Assembly (NCBI RefSeq): GCF_905171765.1
Contig: NC_053390.1
Location: forward strand, 502,177,336 to 502,241,335
Direction: 5' to 3'
DNA length: 64,000 nt
Source of the DNA: Bufo bufo
Taxonomy: Eukaryota; Chordata; Amphibia; Anura; Bufonidae
Shown here: positions 36,901 through 47,847 of the stretch, one piece after another
Layout of the letters: each line of letters opens with the position of its first letter
Numbering within the stretch: position 1 is the first letter of the stretch
The notes under the pieces: generated by a model
What the model was told of the DNA's origin: nothing
The model's input: only the letters and a program-made list of their open reading frames with translations
Databases searched by the model: none
Made by a program: the position numbers and the translations under genes

Positions 36901-39240
36901 TTCACCTGTTTAGAAGGGGGGTGGCTGACTCATGCACAAGTACTCCACCTGTTGCGAAGAGGGGATGGTTGACCCATGCACAAGTACTCCACTTGTTGAG
37001 GAAGGGGAGATGACTGACTGATGCACAAGTACTCCACCTGTTGAGAAGAGGGATGGCTGACTGATGCAACAAGTACTCCGCCTGTTGAGAAGGGAAGATG
37101 GCTGACTGACGCACAAGTACTCTGCCTGTTGAGAAGGAGAGATGGCTGACTATGCACAAGTACTCCGCCTGTTGAGAAGGGGAGATGACTGACTGATACG
37201 CAAGTACTCCGCCTGTTGAGAAGAGGGGATGGCTGACTGATGCAACAGTACTCCGCCTGTTGAGAAGGGGAGATGGCAGATTGATGCACAAGTACTCCAC
37301 CTGTTGAGAAGGGAAGATGGCTGACTGATGCACCAGTACTCCGCCTGTTGAGAAGGGGAGATGGCTGACTGATGCACAAGTGCTCTCTGTTAAGAAGGGA
37401 AGATGGCTGACTGATACACAAGTACACTGCCTGTTGAGAAGAGGGGATGGCTGACTGATGCACCAGTACTCCGCCTGTTGAGAAGGAGAGATGGCTAACT
37501 GATGCACAAGTACTCTGCCTGTTGAGAAGGGGAGATGGCTGACTATGCACAAGTACTCCGCCTGTTGAGAAGGGGAGATGGCTGATTGATGCACAAGTAC
37601 TCCGCCTATTGAGAAGGGGAGATGGCTGACTGACGCACAAGTACTTCACCTGTTTAGAAGGGGGGTGGCTGACTCATGCACAAGTACTCCACCTGTTGCG
37701 AAGAGGGGATGGCTGACTGATGCACAAGTACTCCACCTGTTGAGAAGGAGAGATGGCTGACTGATGCACAATTACTCCACTTGTTGAAAAGGAGATGGCT
37801 GACTGATGCACAAGTACTCTGCCTGTTGAGAAGGGAAGATGGCTGACTGATGCACAAGTACTCTGCCTGTTGAGAAGGGGAGATGGCTGATTGATGCACA
37901 AGTACTCCACCTATTGAGAAGGGGAGATGGCTGACTGATGCATAAGTACTCCACCTGTTGAGAAGAGGGGATGGTTGACTCATGCACAAGTACTCCACCT
38001 GTTGAGAAGAGGGGATGGCTGACTGATGCACTAGTACTCCACCTGTTGAGAAGGGAAGATGGCTGACTGATGCTCCAGTACTCCACCTGTTGAGAAGGAG
38101 AGATGGCTGACTGATGCACAATTACTCCACCTGTTGAGAAGGAGAGATGGCTGACTGATACACAATTACTCCACCTTTTGAGAAGGAGAGATGGCTGACT
38201 GATGCACAATTACTCCACCTGTTGAGAAGGAGATGGCTGACTGATGCACAAGTACTCCACCTATTGAGAAGGGGAGATGGCTGACTGACGCACAAGTACT
38301 CCACCTGTTGAGAAGGAGAGATGGCTGACTGATGCACAATTACTCCACCTGTTGAGAAGGAGATGGCTGACTTATGCACAAGTATTCCGCCTGTTGAGAA
38401 GGGAAGATGGCTGACTGATACACAAGTACTCTGCCTGTTGAGAAGGGGAGATGGCTGACTATGCACAAGTACTCCGCCTGTTGAGAAGGGGAGATGGCTG
38501 ATTGATGCACAAGTGCTCTGCCTGTTGAGAAGGGAAGATGGCTAACTGATGCACAAGTACTTCACCTGTTTAGAAGTGGGGTGGCTGACTCATGCACAAG
38601 TACTCCACCTGTTGCGAAGAGGGGATGGTTGACTCATGCACAAGTACTCCACTTGTTGAGAAGGAGATGGCTGACTGATGCACAAGTACTCCACCTGTTA
38701 AGAAGAGGGGGTGGCTGACTGATGCACCAGTACTCCACCTGTTGAGAAGAGAGGATGGCTGACTGATACACAAGTACTCTACCTGTTGAGAAGGAGAGAT
38801 GGCTGACTCATGCACAAGTACTCTGCCTGTTGAGGAAGGGATGATGACTGACTGATGCACAAGTACTCCGCATGTTGAGAAGGGGAGATGGCAGATTGAT
38901 GCACAAGTACTCCACCTGTTGAGAAGGAGAGATGGCTGACTGATGCACAATTACTCCACCTGTTGAGAAGGAGATGGGGAGATGGCTGACTGATGCATAG
39001 GTATTCAGCCTGTTAAGAAGAGGGGATGGCTGACTGATGCACAAGTACTTCGCCTGTTGAAAGGGGGGGGGGGGGCTGGCTGGCTGATGCACAAGTACAC
39101 TGCCTGTTGAGAAGAGGGGATGGCTGACTGATGCACAAGTTCTCCACCTGTTGAGAAGACTGGATGGCTGACTGATGCACAAGTACTCCACCTGTTGAGA
39201 AGAGGGGATGGCTGACTGATGCACAAGTACTCTGCCTGGG
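33934..39240. repeat. 44-bp satellite array, about 120 units
   Basis: The unit is roughly GCACAAGTACTCCGCCTGTT, GAGAAGGGGAGATGGCTGAC, TGAT (44 bp). Units differ by substitutions and 1-3 bp indels. Marker variants are spaced in blocks (see findings), showing higher-order duplication. The minus strand is open over long stretches in all frames because the unit lacks stop codons; this is a by-product of the repeat and not evidence of a gene. A run of G lies near 39063-39074. Confidence 0.95.
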
Positions 39241-39780
39241 ACAGCGTAGTGCCCGTCAGAACATAGCAGTACAGTACAGTTACTCCTCCGAGGAAGAGAG
39301 CAATGTGGTTGCTAATAGACATAAGAACTAAATTAGACCTAACAAACAATAGCGCAGTTAAACGGACTACTGAGGTGGGTAATGCGGCTGTCTGATGCAT
39401 GTCAGAGCTGCATAGGTTAGTCTTATACAGCGTCTAGCCACAGCAGAAACACTCCACTATTGAAGGGGTTCATGCTGAAGTTTAGTGCATGTCTATAGCA
39501 AGCAGCATTGTGTGGCCTGACACCAAGCGAGAGCCCAATTACTCCAACTATTGAAGGGGCAGTGCAGTTGACTGGCACACCTCATACCTATGCTTGGCAG
39601 TCTAATGACGGTACAATTACTCCACCTATTGAAGGGGCAGTGCAGTTGACTGGCACACCTCATACCTATGCTTGGCAGTCTAATGACGGTACAATTACTC
39701 CACCTTTGAAGGCTGATGCCTGGTGCAGTACCTGGGAGGATTGTATGTAGTGTAAATAATGTAACCCTAATGGTGGTGTT
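39241..39780. repeat. Long-period monomers right of the array, with 78-bp tandem pair
   Basis: ACAATTACTCCACCTATTGA (39611) starts a 78-bp unit that is repeated in tandem from about 39533 to 39706. GTCAGAGCTGCATAGGTTAG at 39400 echoes 33101. ACTCCACC(T)ATTGA(A)GGGG is the shared core with the 44-bp unit. Confidence 0.7.
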
Positions 39781-40010
39781 AGGGTACAACTACACGTCTC
39801 ACGACATTTCATGTAATGATTGTCAATGCAGTCACAAAGCGATACGCTGTTCCTGTACTGCGACATGCTGGATTTTATAGCAGGTCACGTCATGCGTGAC
39901 TTCTCATCCATTGACTTTAATGGAAGTCGTGAGCCACACGTGACCGGCCTGCGATTTGTTGTTCTCACAGCCAAAACACAGTTCTAAAATAGATCTGTGG
40001 CAGACAAGTC
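39778..40010. mobile_element. MITE fragment, GGCTAGGTCTACACGACG-like
   Basis: Starts TTAGGGTACAACTACACGTC and resembles the MITE at 14802; the right end is missing. Confidence 0.4.
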
Positions 40011-40260
40011 ATACACATTCTTTTGTCACACCACTTTTCTGCAGTGAGGTTCATGGTCACTTCGGAATTCGGGCTTTTGATGTTACATGACTCGGTGACG
40101 TCACAAAGTCCTTTCCGATTTAGACACTATCTTTATAAAACGCCTTCTATAACACTAGTGTACTTTAGGGTAGTGACCAGCAAGGGGCAGAAACATGGGG
40201 AACAATGCAACCTTTTCCATTAAACCGAAGACCGTGTCATCAGACACTGAAGAGGTTAAA

Positions 40261-40620
40261 ACCACCCCAGTCCTCCCCACAATGTTCCTGGTGACGTCAC
40301 TTCAGACAGGAACACTGGCAATGCCTGACTGTGTGGGTACGGGACCGAAGTAAAAATGGCCGCCGGCAGCTTCCTAGCCTTTCAAGCGTCATTTCCGGAG
40401 AAGGCGGAGCTTTGGGGAACATCCGTATGGCTGTAGCATAACCACGTGCCTTCCAGTAACCGTTCATTTCGGTGCGCCCTCGGACCCGGACTGGTGCGGG
40501 ATTCTGCCACGTGACTGCTTTCCATATTCTGTAGTATACAAGGTGTCAGCCCTCATCATTCACTGTTTGCACTACAGTAGAAATTAGATTTCAGCCATTG
40601 AAGCTCCTAAACCTTTTTAG
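40261..40620 (+). promoter_or_regulatory. Probable MPV17L2 promoter and non-coding first exon
   Basis: A GC-richer stretch about 2.2 kb upstream of the first coding exon, with several classical proximal promoter motifs close together: TGACGTCA (CRE/ATF) at 40292-40299, AAAATGGCCGCC (YY1-like) at 40353-40364, TTCCGG (ETS) at 40393-40398, CACGTG E-boxes at 40443-40448 and 40508-40513. Another CRE lies near 40096. YY1 plus ETS near a start site is typical of housekeeping mitochondrial genes. The first coding exon begins with a splice acceptor, so a non-coding exon upstream is required, and this is the best candidate. The donor site was not pinned down. It could belong to a gene on the other strand. 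Confidence 0.45.
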
Positions 40621-40664
40621 CCTGGAATATGCATGGTCATCAATTCATACTTTTTCGGAGCTTA

Positions 40665-41360
40665 TTAAAAGGCTTTACCAAGACTCAGGATAGGTCATCA
40701 GTATCTGACCAGTGGGGGTCCAACACCCGGGACCCCCGCCGATCAGCAGTTTGAGAAGGCACCTGCACTGTCCTGTGTGCGCCATGGCCTTCTCACAGTG
40801 CGCTACATTGTATAGCGGCTGTGCTGAGGCCATGTAACCGATGGAGATGTCATCCCTGGCCTAGGAAAAGCTGTGAGAGCAGCTGATCGGCGGGGGTCCC
40901 AGTTGTTGGAACCCCATCTATCAGATACTGATGACCCATCCAGCGGATAGGTCATCAGTAGTGTCGAGCTTCATCCGAAGTCACTTTGTTCAAAGCTTCG
41001 GAATAATACTGTATGAAGATCTGTCTCCGTACAGTATTAGAATGTATGGGCTCCAATGAGCCGAAGTAAGTTATTCACTAAGTCGCGCGCAACTTTGTTG
41101 AATAACTTCAGTAGTTGATTTTTTTAAGTGGAAAACCGCTTTAAAACTTGAAACCAAACTCGGCTTAGGTTCCGAGGTACTCGGTAAATAACTAACTTCG
41201 GCTCATCGGAGCCCATACATTTTAATACTGTATGGAGACTAATCTTCGCACAGTACTATTCCGAAGTTTTAAACGAAGCGACTTCGGATGAAGCATCTGA
41301 AGCTCACTACGCTCAACACTAGTTAGTCATCAGTATTAAAATCCTTGAAAACCTCTTTAA
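40665..41360. mobile_element. T2-type MITE with another fold-back element inside
   Basis: TTAAAAGGCTTTACC at 40665 faces GGAAAACCTCTTTAA-like text ending 41360. Arms GTGGGGGTCCAACACC and GGGGGTCCCAGTTG pair. An inner fold-back, about 40959-41325 (TAGTGTCGAGC ... GCTCAACACTA), splits it; GTCATCAGTA stands on both sides. Confidence 0.65.
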
Positions 41361-41453
41361 TGACAAACTAAAATACCTCATACTCATGCCTTGCTGGAGA
41401 TGATGTCAATTCTGGCCAGAATTTAGGGATGAAATCCACTTGTGAACAAGGCC

Positions 41454-41615
41454 TTAAAGGGATTATATGAGACTAAAATGTCCCCCATATGCCCGAGCCC
41501 CTCACACTGAATCTACTTACCTGGTTCCCCATGCCGCTCCTGGTCCCAGCACCGCCACTGCAGCTTCTCCCTGTGCGCGGATGAAAACATCCGTAGTCTC
41601 GGATAACCCCTTTAA
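41454..41615. mobile_element. T2-type MITE, short
   Basis: TTAA at both ends; TTAAAGGGATTATATGAGAC faces GTCTCGGATAACCCCTTTAA. Confidence 0.75.
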
Positions 41616-41784
41616 AAAGTTGTTCAGCTTTTATTAATTTGCATTGTGGTTAGGTGTACTTCCATATTTGCGTGCACTTTTTGGGCTTCCAGGCTGTCTT
41701 CTTTGGATTTCTGGTCCCCGTTGGCCAGCGACCGGCCTCTGCAGGGCTGGGTGTACTAGTGTAATTCACCACCCAATACAATAA

Positions 41785-42090
41785 GGCTAATTTCAGGTGA
41801 GCATGCTCAGTGGGACTTCCTGTTACGGATTCTACTCCTTTCACAGGACCATACGGCATTATAAAGATTTATAATGCTGTGTGTCTCTGCCAGACCTGTA
41901 TCTACTGAATTATAGGGACAGGACTATGTCAGTACAGTTCAGTAGATGCAAGGTCTGGCAGAGACACACAGCATTATAAATCTTTATAATGCCATATGGT
42001 GCTGTGAAAAGAGCAGAATCCGTAACAGGAAGTCATACTGTCACACGAATATTTTTTTTCCACATTGAACACTCTTGTCTGAAATGAGCC
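41785..42090. mobile_element. Harbinger-like MITE, almost fully palindromic
   Basis: TAA at 41782-41784 and 42091-42093. GGCTAATTTCAGGTGAG faces GTCTGAAATGAGCC. Inner arms CATTATAAAGATTTATAATG and CTCTGCCAGACCT pair around 41924. Confidence 0.8.
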
Positions 42091-42379
42091 TAAAGAGCCA
42101 GTTTTATTGTCATTTGTGTCCCAATATTAGACTGCCCATTGCAACCGCCAGGTATATTCTCTTCCTAATCTGAAATTGGGGGTAGAGACTCGCTCCTGCA
42201 TCATGATGGTACAGTTGCTGAGGCAACCATATGACAGACTATTGTACGGTTGACCCTTCTGGCGACTTGACTGCCAGCCATGCAGTAGTAAAAGTCTCTA
42301 CGCCCCAGATGTCAGATTTGGGAGCTTTGGTCTTGAGATCTGAAAGACTTCCGACCTCTGATCTATCTGTAACTAGAGA

Positions 42380-42674
42380 GGTTGTCCAGTAGAATACATT
42401 TTTATTTATTGCTCAGAGGAGGTTCAAAGTTAAAAATGAAGCCACACTCCTCCTCACCGATACACTAGAAATGTAAGATCAGCCAATCACTGGCTGTAGC
42501 TGTGACCTGTCTTAGCCAGTGATTGGCTGACATTTCCTGTGTCGAGACAGGACCCAGAAGTGGAGAGCAGCAGGGATAGGAGCAGTGTCGGAGTGACAGT
42601 GGACCAGGGAGAGCGAGGTTTCTTTAACCCATTGTGAGCCATATATAAAAAATGTCACTGGACAGCCCCTTTAA
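42380..42674. mobile_element. T2-type MITE, left end eroded
   Basis: Right end GTCACTGGACAGCCCCTTTAA at 42654-42674; left end GAGGTTGTCCAGTAGAATAC; CAGCCAATCACTGGC and GCCAGTGATTGGCTG pair. Confidence 0.6.
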
Positions 42675-42732
42675 GTTGGGTGGTGGTAGAGTTCTCTGTG
42701 TACTGACATTACGTTTCTCTCTCTTCCTCCAG

Positions 42733-42787
42733 ATATATAGATATATTGTGTGGCCTCCCTTCTGCCGGCTGCAGCCTGGTGAAAGCC
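42733..42787 (+). other. mpv17l2: MPV17L2 5' UTR part of first coding exon
   Basis: A strong acceptor (TCTCTCTCTTCCTCCAG, ending 42732) opens the exon that holds the start codon, so the 5' UTR is probably spliced. The reading frame stays open upstream of the ATG, but homology to MPV17L2 begins only at the ATG at 42788. Confidence 0.55.
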
Positions 42788-42974
42788 ATGTCTCCCCAGG
42801 GTCGGCTTATACTGAACCGATTTGCAGGCTGCTGGCGAAAGATGTTCAAGGGGCAGAATTTGCTGGTTACTAACACAGTGAGCGCTGGGGTACTTCTTAG
42901 CCTCGGAGACATAATTCAACAGACTCGAGAGGTCAGGAAAGACCCAGATAGAAGGCGAGACTGGCTGCGGACAG
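42788..42974 (+). CDS. mpv17l2: MPV17L2 first coding exon
   Basis: Starts ATG at 42788 (context GAAAGCCATGT) and ends at a GTAGAG donor, phase 1. It encodes [19 protein letters not shown], then [22 protein letters not shown] and [16 protein letters not shown]. The LLVTNT and GD..(Q) pattern is the start of Mpv17/PMP22-family proteins, and the remembered human MPV17L2 aligns along the whole exon (RALLVTNTLGCGALMAAGD). MPV17L2 is a multi-pass inner mitochondrial membrane protein needed for mitoribosome assembly (established for the human protein). A first membrane segment would be [16 protein letters not shown]. The nearby PDE4C gene fits human synteny. MPV17L or PXMP2 are less good alternatives. 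Confidence 0.85.
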
Positions 42975-43025
42975 GTAGAGATGTTCTCTTTACGTAGGAA
43001 TCAACATTGGGTGAACGCAGTGTCA

Positions 43026-43117
43026 GGCCCCATGCACATGACCGTATCTGTTTTGCGGTCCGCTAATCACAGATCTGCAAAATACGGATGCTGTCCATTT
43101 TGCATCCGTATGGGGCC
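43026..43117. mobile_element. Small Harbinger-like MITE in MPV17L2 intron 1
   Basis: GGCCCCATGCACATGACCG at left, GTATGGGGCC then TAA at right; internally deleted. Confidence 0.6.
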
Positions 43118-44156
43118 TAACAATGATAGAAGTGTGGCACAGACAAAAGTACAGGCAGGAAAAGGAGTAAGTGCTTGTCGAAAGAGGTACGTGAATAGAG
43201 GGGAGGCACAAGAGAAGGCTTGTATCCAAGTCTGTTAAGGGGTCATTCGAGAGGGGGTTGTATCTGAAACTCAAGAAATGTGGAAACAGATAGGGCTCTG
43301 TAGATTAGGGTGAAGATGTTGAATTGGGTTCAGTGGCCACTGGCCAGCATATGTTTGTACAGTGTATGTCAAAAACTTGCAAAAGTACATGTCGGGAAAT
43401 ACTCCAACTGAGGCAGAAAACAAGAAGCAAACAGTTCATGACCGGGCCATTTTCTTTCAACTATGTAAATCATTTTTGTGCCTTTTTTTTCAGTGATTTC
43501 AGTCATTTTTATACTTGTGAGAATTTAAAAAAATAGGAAACGAGTGTTTTTCACATTTTTTCTTTTGTTTTACTAGCTCAAAACACAACTAAAATCCTCC
43601 TCCTAGCCCCAGAGGCTTAACAATGTTGTACTGACCTAGCAGTTTGTGCAAATACCTGACCTGGGACCCCCCTCTATAACATGGTCCTTCTCTATAGGAA
43701 GCCCAGTGATGATTGTTGCGGCTGCCATCTCTGCAAGGACATTCAGGAATGTCTTTGAAGAGATAAGCACGTACCTGCCAGATGTATAGTCAACAGGCGT
43801 CTGAAAGCGATTAAACTGGCCATACACATTAGGCCAAGTTCACACTTCAGTTATTTGATCAGTTATTTCATAGAAACATAGAATGTGTCGGCAGATAAGA
43901 ACCATTTGGCCCATCTAGTCTGCCCAATATACTGAATACTATGGATAGCCCCCGGCCCTATCTTATATGAAGGATGGCCTTATGCCTATCCCATGCATGC
44001 TTAAACTCCTTCACTGTATTTGCAGCTACCACTTCTGCAGGAAGGCTATTCCATGCATCCACTACTCTCTCCGTAAAGTAATACTTCCTGATATTACTTT
44101 TAAACCTTTGCCCCTCTAATTTAAAACTATGTCCTCTTGTAGCAGTTTTTCTTCTT

Positions 44157-47054
44157 TTAACCCCTTAGGCTGGGTTCACACCTGAGCGTTTTACAGCGCG
44201 TTCCTACGCGCTGTAAAACGCTCAACAGGCAAAAACCAATGATTCCCTATGGGCATGGTTCTCACCTGAGCGTTTTACAGCACGTATGAACGCGCTGTAA
44301 AACGCCCAACGCCCCAAGAAGTACAGGAGCTTCTTTGGGGCGTATTGTCGCGCGTTCCCGCACATAGACTTAGCGGGAACGCGCCTAAATGGGCGTTTGC
44401 TTGTTTCCTCGCGCGTATGTAAACGCCCGATAGAAATGCCTGTAAAAAGCGCATACAGAGTACGCTCAGGTGTGAACCCAGCCTTAAGGACACATGACGT
44501 ACCGGTACGGCATGTTTCCCGAGTCCTTAAGGACACATGACGTACCGGTACATCATGTGTTGTTCCGATCACCACCGCCCGGCGGTTTGCTGCGCTTTCT
44601 GCAGTTTCTGATCCCCGCGGTCCCTGACCGCGGGCATCAGAAACTTTAATATGCCGAAAGTATAGATTTTTCACCCCCCCTGCACCCCTGAATGATTTTA
44701 TGCCGGCGGGTGGTGCAGAAGGGGTTGCGGGAGGCGGGATCGCGATCCCCTGCCCGCCTCCTCTTGAATATGCATTGGCGTCCAGTGGTTATACCAGAGT
44801 GTCAGCACATTGCTGACACTCTGGTATAAACGGCTGACATCTGTGCTGTGATGTCAGCCGTTTAACCCCTTCCATACCGCGGTATGTACGGACCGCTGTA
44901 TGGAAAAGGTTAACAGTCAAGGGCGGCTCCCTCTCCGATCGGGGGGCTGCTGTGCCTTTGCAGCCCCCAGACAGGATGTGGCCACAACTGAGCAGACGGG
45001 GAAGGTTCCCATGGCAACAGGACGCCTTCTCAGGCATCCTGCTGTCCATGGTGCTAAAGGCATAGATCTGTTCAGACAAAGTGTAAGTAAAATACAGTAC
45101 AATACACTATATAGTGTACTGTACTGTATTATACAGACATCAGACCCACTGGATCTTCAAGAACCAAGTGGGTCTGGGTCAAAAAAAAAAGTAAAGATAA
45201 AAAAAAAACACATTTATCACTGAATAAAAATAAAAAAAATTTAATACACTACACATATTAGGTATCGCCGCGTCCGTAACGACCTGATCTATAAAACCGT
45301 CATGTTACTTTCCCCGCACGGTGAACGCCATAAAAAAATAAAAACTATGAGGAAATTGAAATTTTGCCCGCCTTACTTCCCAAAAAAGGTAATAAAAGTG
45401 ATCAAAAAAGTTGCATGTACGCCAAAATAGTACCAATCAAACCGTCATCTCATCCCGCAAAAATCATACCCTACCCAAGATAATCGCCCAAAAACTGAAA
45501 AAACGATGGCTCTTAGACTATGGAAACACTAAAACATGATTTTTTTTGTTTCAAAAATGAAATCATTGTGTAAAACTTACATAAATAAAAAAAAAAGTAT
45601 ACATATTAGGTATCGCCGCGACCGGCTCTATAAAAATATCACATGACCTAACCCCTCAGGTGACCACCGTAAAAAAATAAAAATAAAAACGGTGTAAAAA
45701 AAGCAATTTTTTTGTCATCTTACGTCACAAAAAGTGTAATAGCAAGCGATCAAAAAGTCATATGCACCCCAAAATAGTGCCAATCAAACCGTCATCTCAT
45801 CCCACAAAAAATTAGACCCTACCTAAGATAATCGCCCAAAAACTATGGCTCTCAGACTATGGAGACACTAAAACATGATTATTTTTTTTCAAAAATGAAA
45901 TCATTGGGTAAAACTTACATAAATAAAAAAATTGTATACATATTAGGTATCGCCGCGTCCTTGACAACCTGCTCTATAAAAATACCACATGATCTAACCT
46001 GTCAGATGAATGTTGTAAATAACAAAAAAAAAAACGGTGCCAAAAAAGCTATTTCTTGTTACCTTGCCTCACAAAAAGTGTAATATAGAGCAACCAAAAA
46101 TCATATGTACCCTAAACTAGTACCAACAAAACTGAAACCCTATCCTGTAGTTTCTAAAATGGGGTCACTTTTTGGGAATTTCTACTCTAGGGGTGCATCA
46201 GGGGGGCTTCAAATGGGACATGGTGTCAAAAAAAACAGTCCAGCAAAATCTGCCTTCCAAAAACCGTACGGCATTCCTTTCGTTCTGCGCCCTGCCGTGT
46301 GCCCGTACAGCGGTTTACAACCACATATGGGGTGTTTTTGTAAACTACAGAATGGGGGCAATAAATATAGCATTTTGTTTGGCTGTTAACCCTTGCTTTG
46401 TTACTGGAAAAAAATGGATTAAAATGGAAAATTTGCCAAAAATGAAATTTTATCACCATTTGCCATTAACTCTTGTGGAACACCTAAAGGGTTAATGACG
46501 TTTGTAAAATCAGTTTTGAATACCTTGAGGGGTGTAGTTTCTAGAATGGGGTCATTTTTGGGTGGTCTCTATTATGCAAGCCTCACAAAGTGACTTCAGA
46601 CCTGAACTGGTCTCTAAAAATTGGGTTTTCGAAAATTTGTGAAAAATTTAAAGATTTGCTTCTAAACTTCTAAGCCTTGTAACATCCCCCAAAAATAAAA
46701 TATCATTCCCAAATTGATCCAAACATGAAGTAGACATATGGGGAATGTAAAGTAATAACTATTTTTGTAGGTATTACTATGTATTATAGAGGTAGAGAAA
46801 TTGAAACTTGGAAATTTGCAATTTTTTACAAATTTTGGGTAAATTTGGTATTTTTTTATAAATAAAAAGGATTTTTTTTTTACTTCATTTTACCAGTGTT
46901 ATGAAGTACAATATGTGACGAAAAAACTGTCTCAGAATGGCCTGGATAAGTCAAAGAGTTTTAAAGTTATCAGCACTTAAAGTGACACTGGTCAGATTTG
47001 CAAAAAATGGTCTGGTCCTTAAGGTGAAATAAGGCTGTGTCCTGAAGGGGTTAA
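44157..47054. mobile_element. TTAA-flanked non-autonomous element, copy 2
   Basis: TTAA at 44157-44160 and 47051-47054; deletion restores CR1-like CTTCTTTTAAATATTC. Ends AACCCCTTA(AGGACAC) and (GTGTCCTG)AAGGGGTTAA are inverted. It has a GC-rich hairpin segment with GACGTACCGGTAC, then three tandem blocks of about 348 bp beginning near 45256, 45604 and 45951. No transposase frame. Superfamily piggyBac or Kolobok is inferred from the TTAA target. Confidence 0.8.
44168..44483. mobile_element. Harbinger-like MITE, innermost layer of the nest
   Basis: TTA at 44165-44167 and 44484-44486. GGCTGGGTTCACACCTGAGC faces GCTCAGGTGTGAACCCAGCC. Inside, GAGCGTTTTACAGC recurs twice. Confidence 0.9.
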
Positions 47055-47498
47055 ATATTCTCTCCTCTTTTACCTTGTTGATTCTCTTTATGTATTTAAA
47101 AGTTTCTATCATATCCCCTCTGTCTCGTTTTTTCCCCCAAGCTATTCATGTTAAGGTCCTTTAATCTTTCCTGGTAAGTTTTGTCCTGCAATCCATGTAC
47201 CAGTTTAGTAGCTCTTCTCTGAACTCTCTCCAAAGTATTAATATCCTTCTGGAGATATGGTCTCCAGTACTGCGCACAATACTCCAAATGAGGTCTCACT
47301 AGTGCTCTGTAGAGCGGCATGAGCACCTCCCTCTTTCTACTGGTAATGCCTCTCCCTATACACCCAAGCATTCTTCTAGCATTTCCTGCTGCCATAGAAA
47401 CATTTCCATCGTTTTTTTTTAGCTAAAACTAGATGCGAGTCAAAAACACATTGGCTCCCAATAACTGACCAAATAACTGAAGTGTGAACTTGGCCTTA

Positions 47499-47847
47499 GA
47501 TGTATATTGGACAAAATCACAGATTTTAGTGGGAATGGTCTACCATATAATATGTATGGGGTCCTCCCAAAAGCAGATGCTGAGGAACATAAGGTTCAGC
47601 CTGTTGGATTTCAACAAGCCTGATCCCTTTGTTCTTGGAGAGATAAACCACAACCAGAGATGTCTGGCAGCGGCTTACTTACTTCCCTCTCCCCATTGAT
47701 TCTTAATAGTTTTATGGGAAAATATTAGCGTGTGATTAGTCTTACGCCGTAGACTGTGTAGATTTGAATATACTTATATGCTTTTTGCAGTATTGTATTT
47801 ATTGTTAGCATTTTGTAAACATTTTCTGTTGGGTATTCTTTACACAG
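47499..47847. other. MPV17L2 intron 1, 3' part
   Basis: Unique-looking intron sequence up to the acceptor of the exon at 47848. No element recognised. Confidence 0.5.

Larger units (their letters stand above)
43880..47392 (-). mobile_element. CR1-like LINE fragment, 5'-truncated, reversed
   Basis: On the minus strand 47395-47096 encodes [40 protein letters not shown] and [15 protein letters not shown], the C-terminal end of CR1-type reverse transcriptase. The 3' tail at the left contains GGCAGATAAGAACCATTTGG. CATAGAAACAT stands at 43869-43879 and 47393-47403, a likely target duplication. A TTAA element interrupts it at 44157-47054. Confidence 0.82.
43832..47495. mobile_element. Harbinger-like MITE, outermost layer of a nest
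   Basis: TTA at 43829-43831 and 47496-47498. Ends GGCCAAGTTCACACTTCAG and CTGAAGTGTGAACTTGGCC are perfect inverse copies 3.6 kb apart because a CR1-like LINE sits inside. Less complete relatives are at 11988 and 13252. Confidence 0.88.

Noticed and set aside
33829..39224. Many long minus-strand open frames (up to 293 codons) with repeated Ser/Gln-rich text
   Set aside because: The 44-bp unit has few stop codons on that strand, so several frames are open at once. There is no splice context or conserved domain, and frames shift with unit indels. It is a satellite, not a repeat protein gene.
33934..39240. CRISPR-like array because of regular short repeats
   Set aside because: There are no unique spacers; the whole 44-bp unit is repeated, and the genome is eukaryotic.
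20163..42732. RAB3A exons expected from human gene order
   Set aside because: No GNSSVGKTSF or WDTAGQERY text was noticed in the supplied open frames; short exons could be missed without a search tool.
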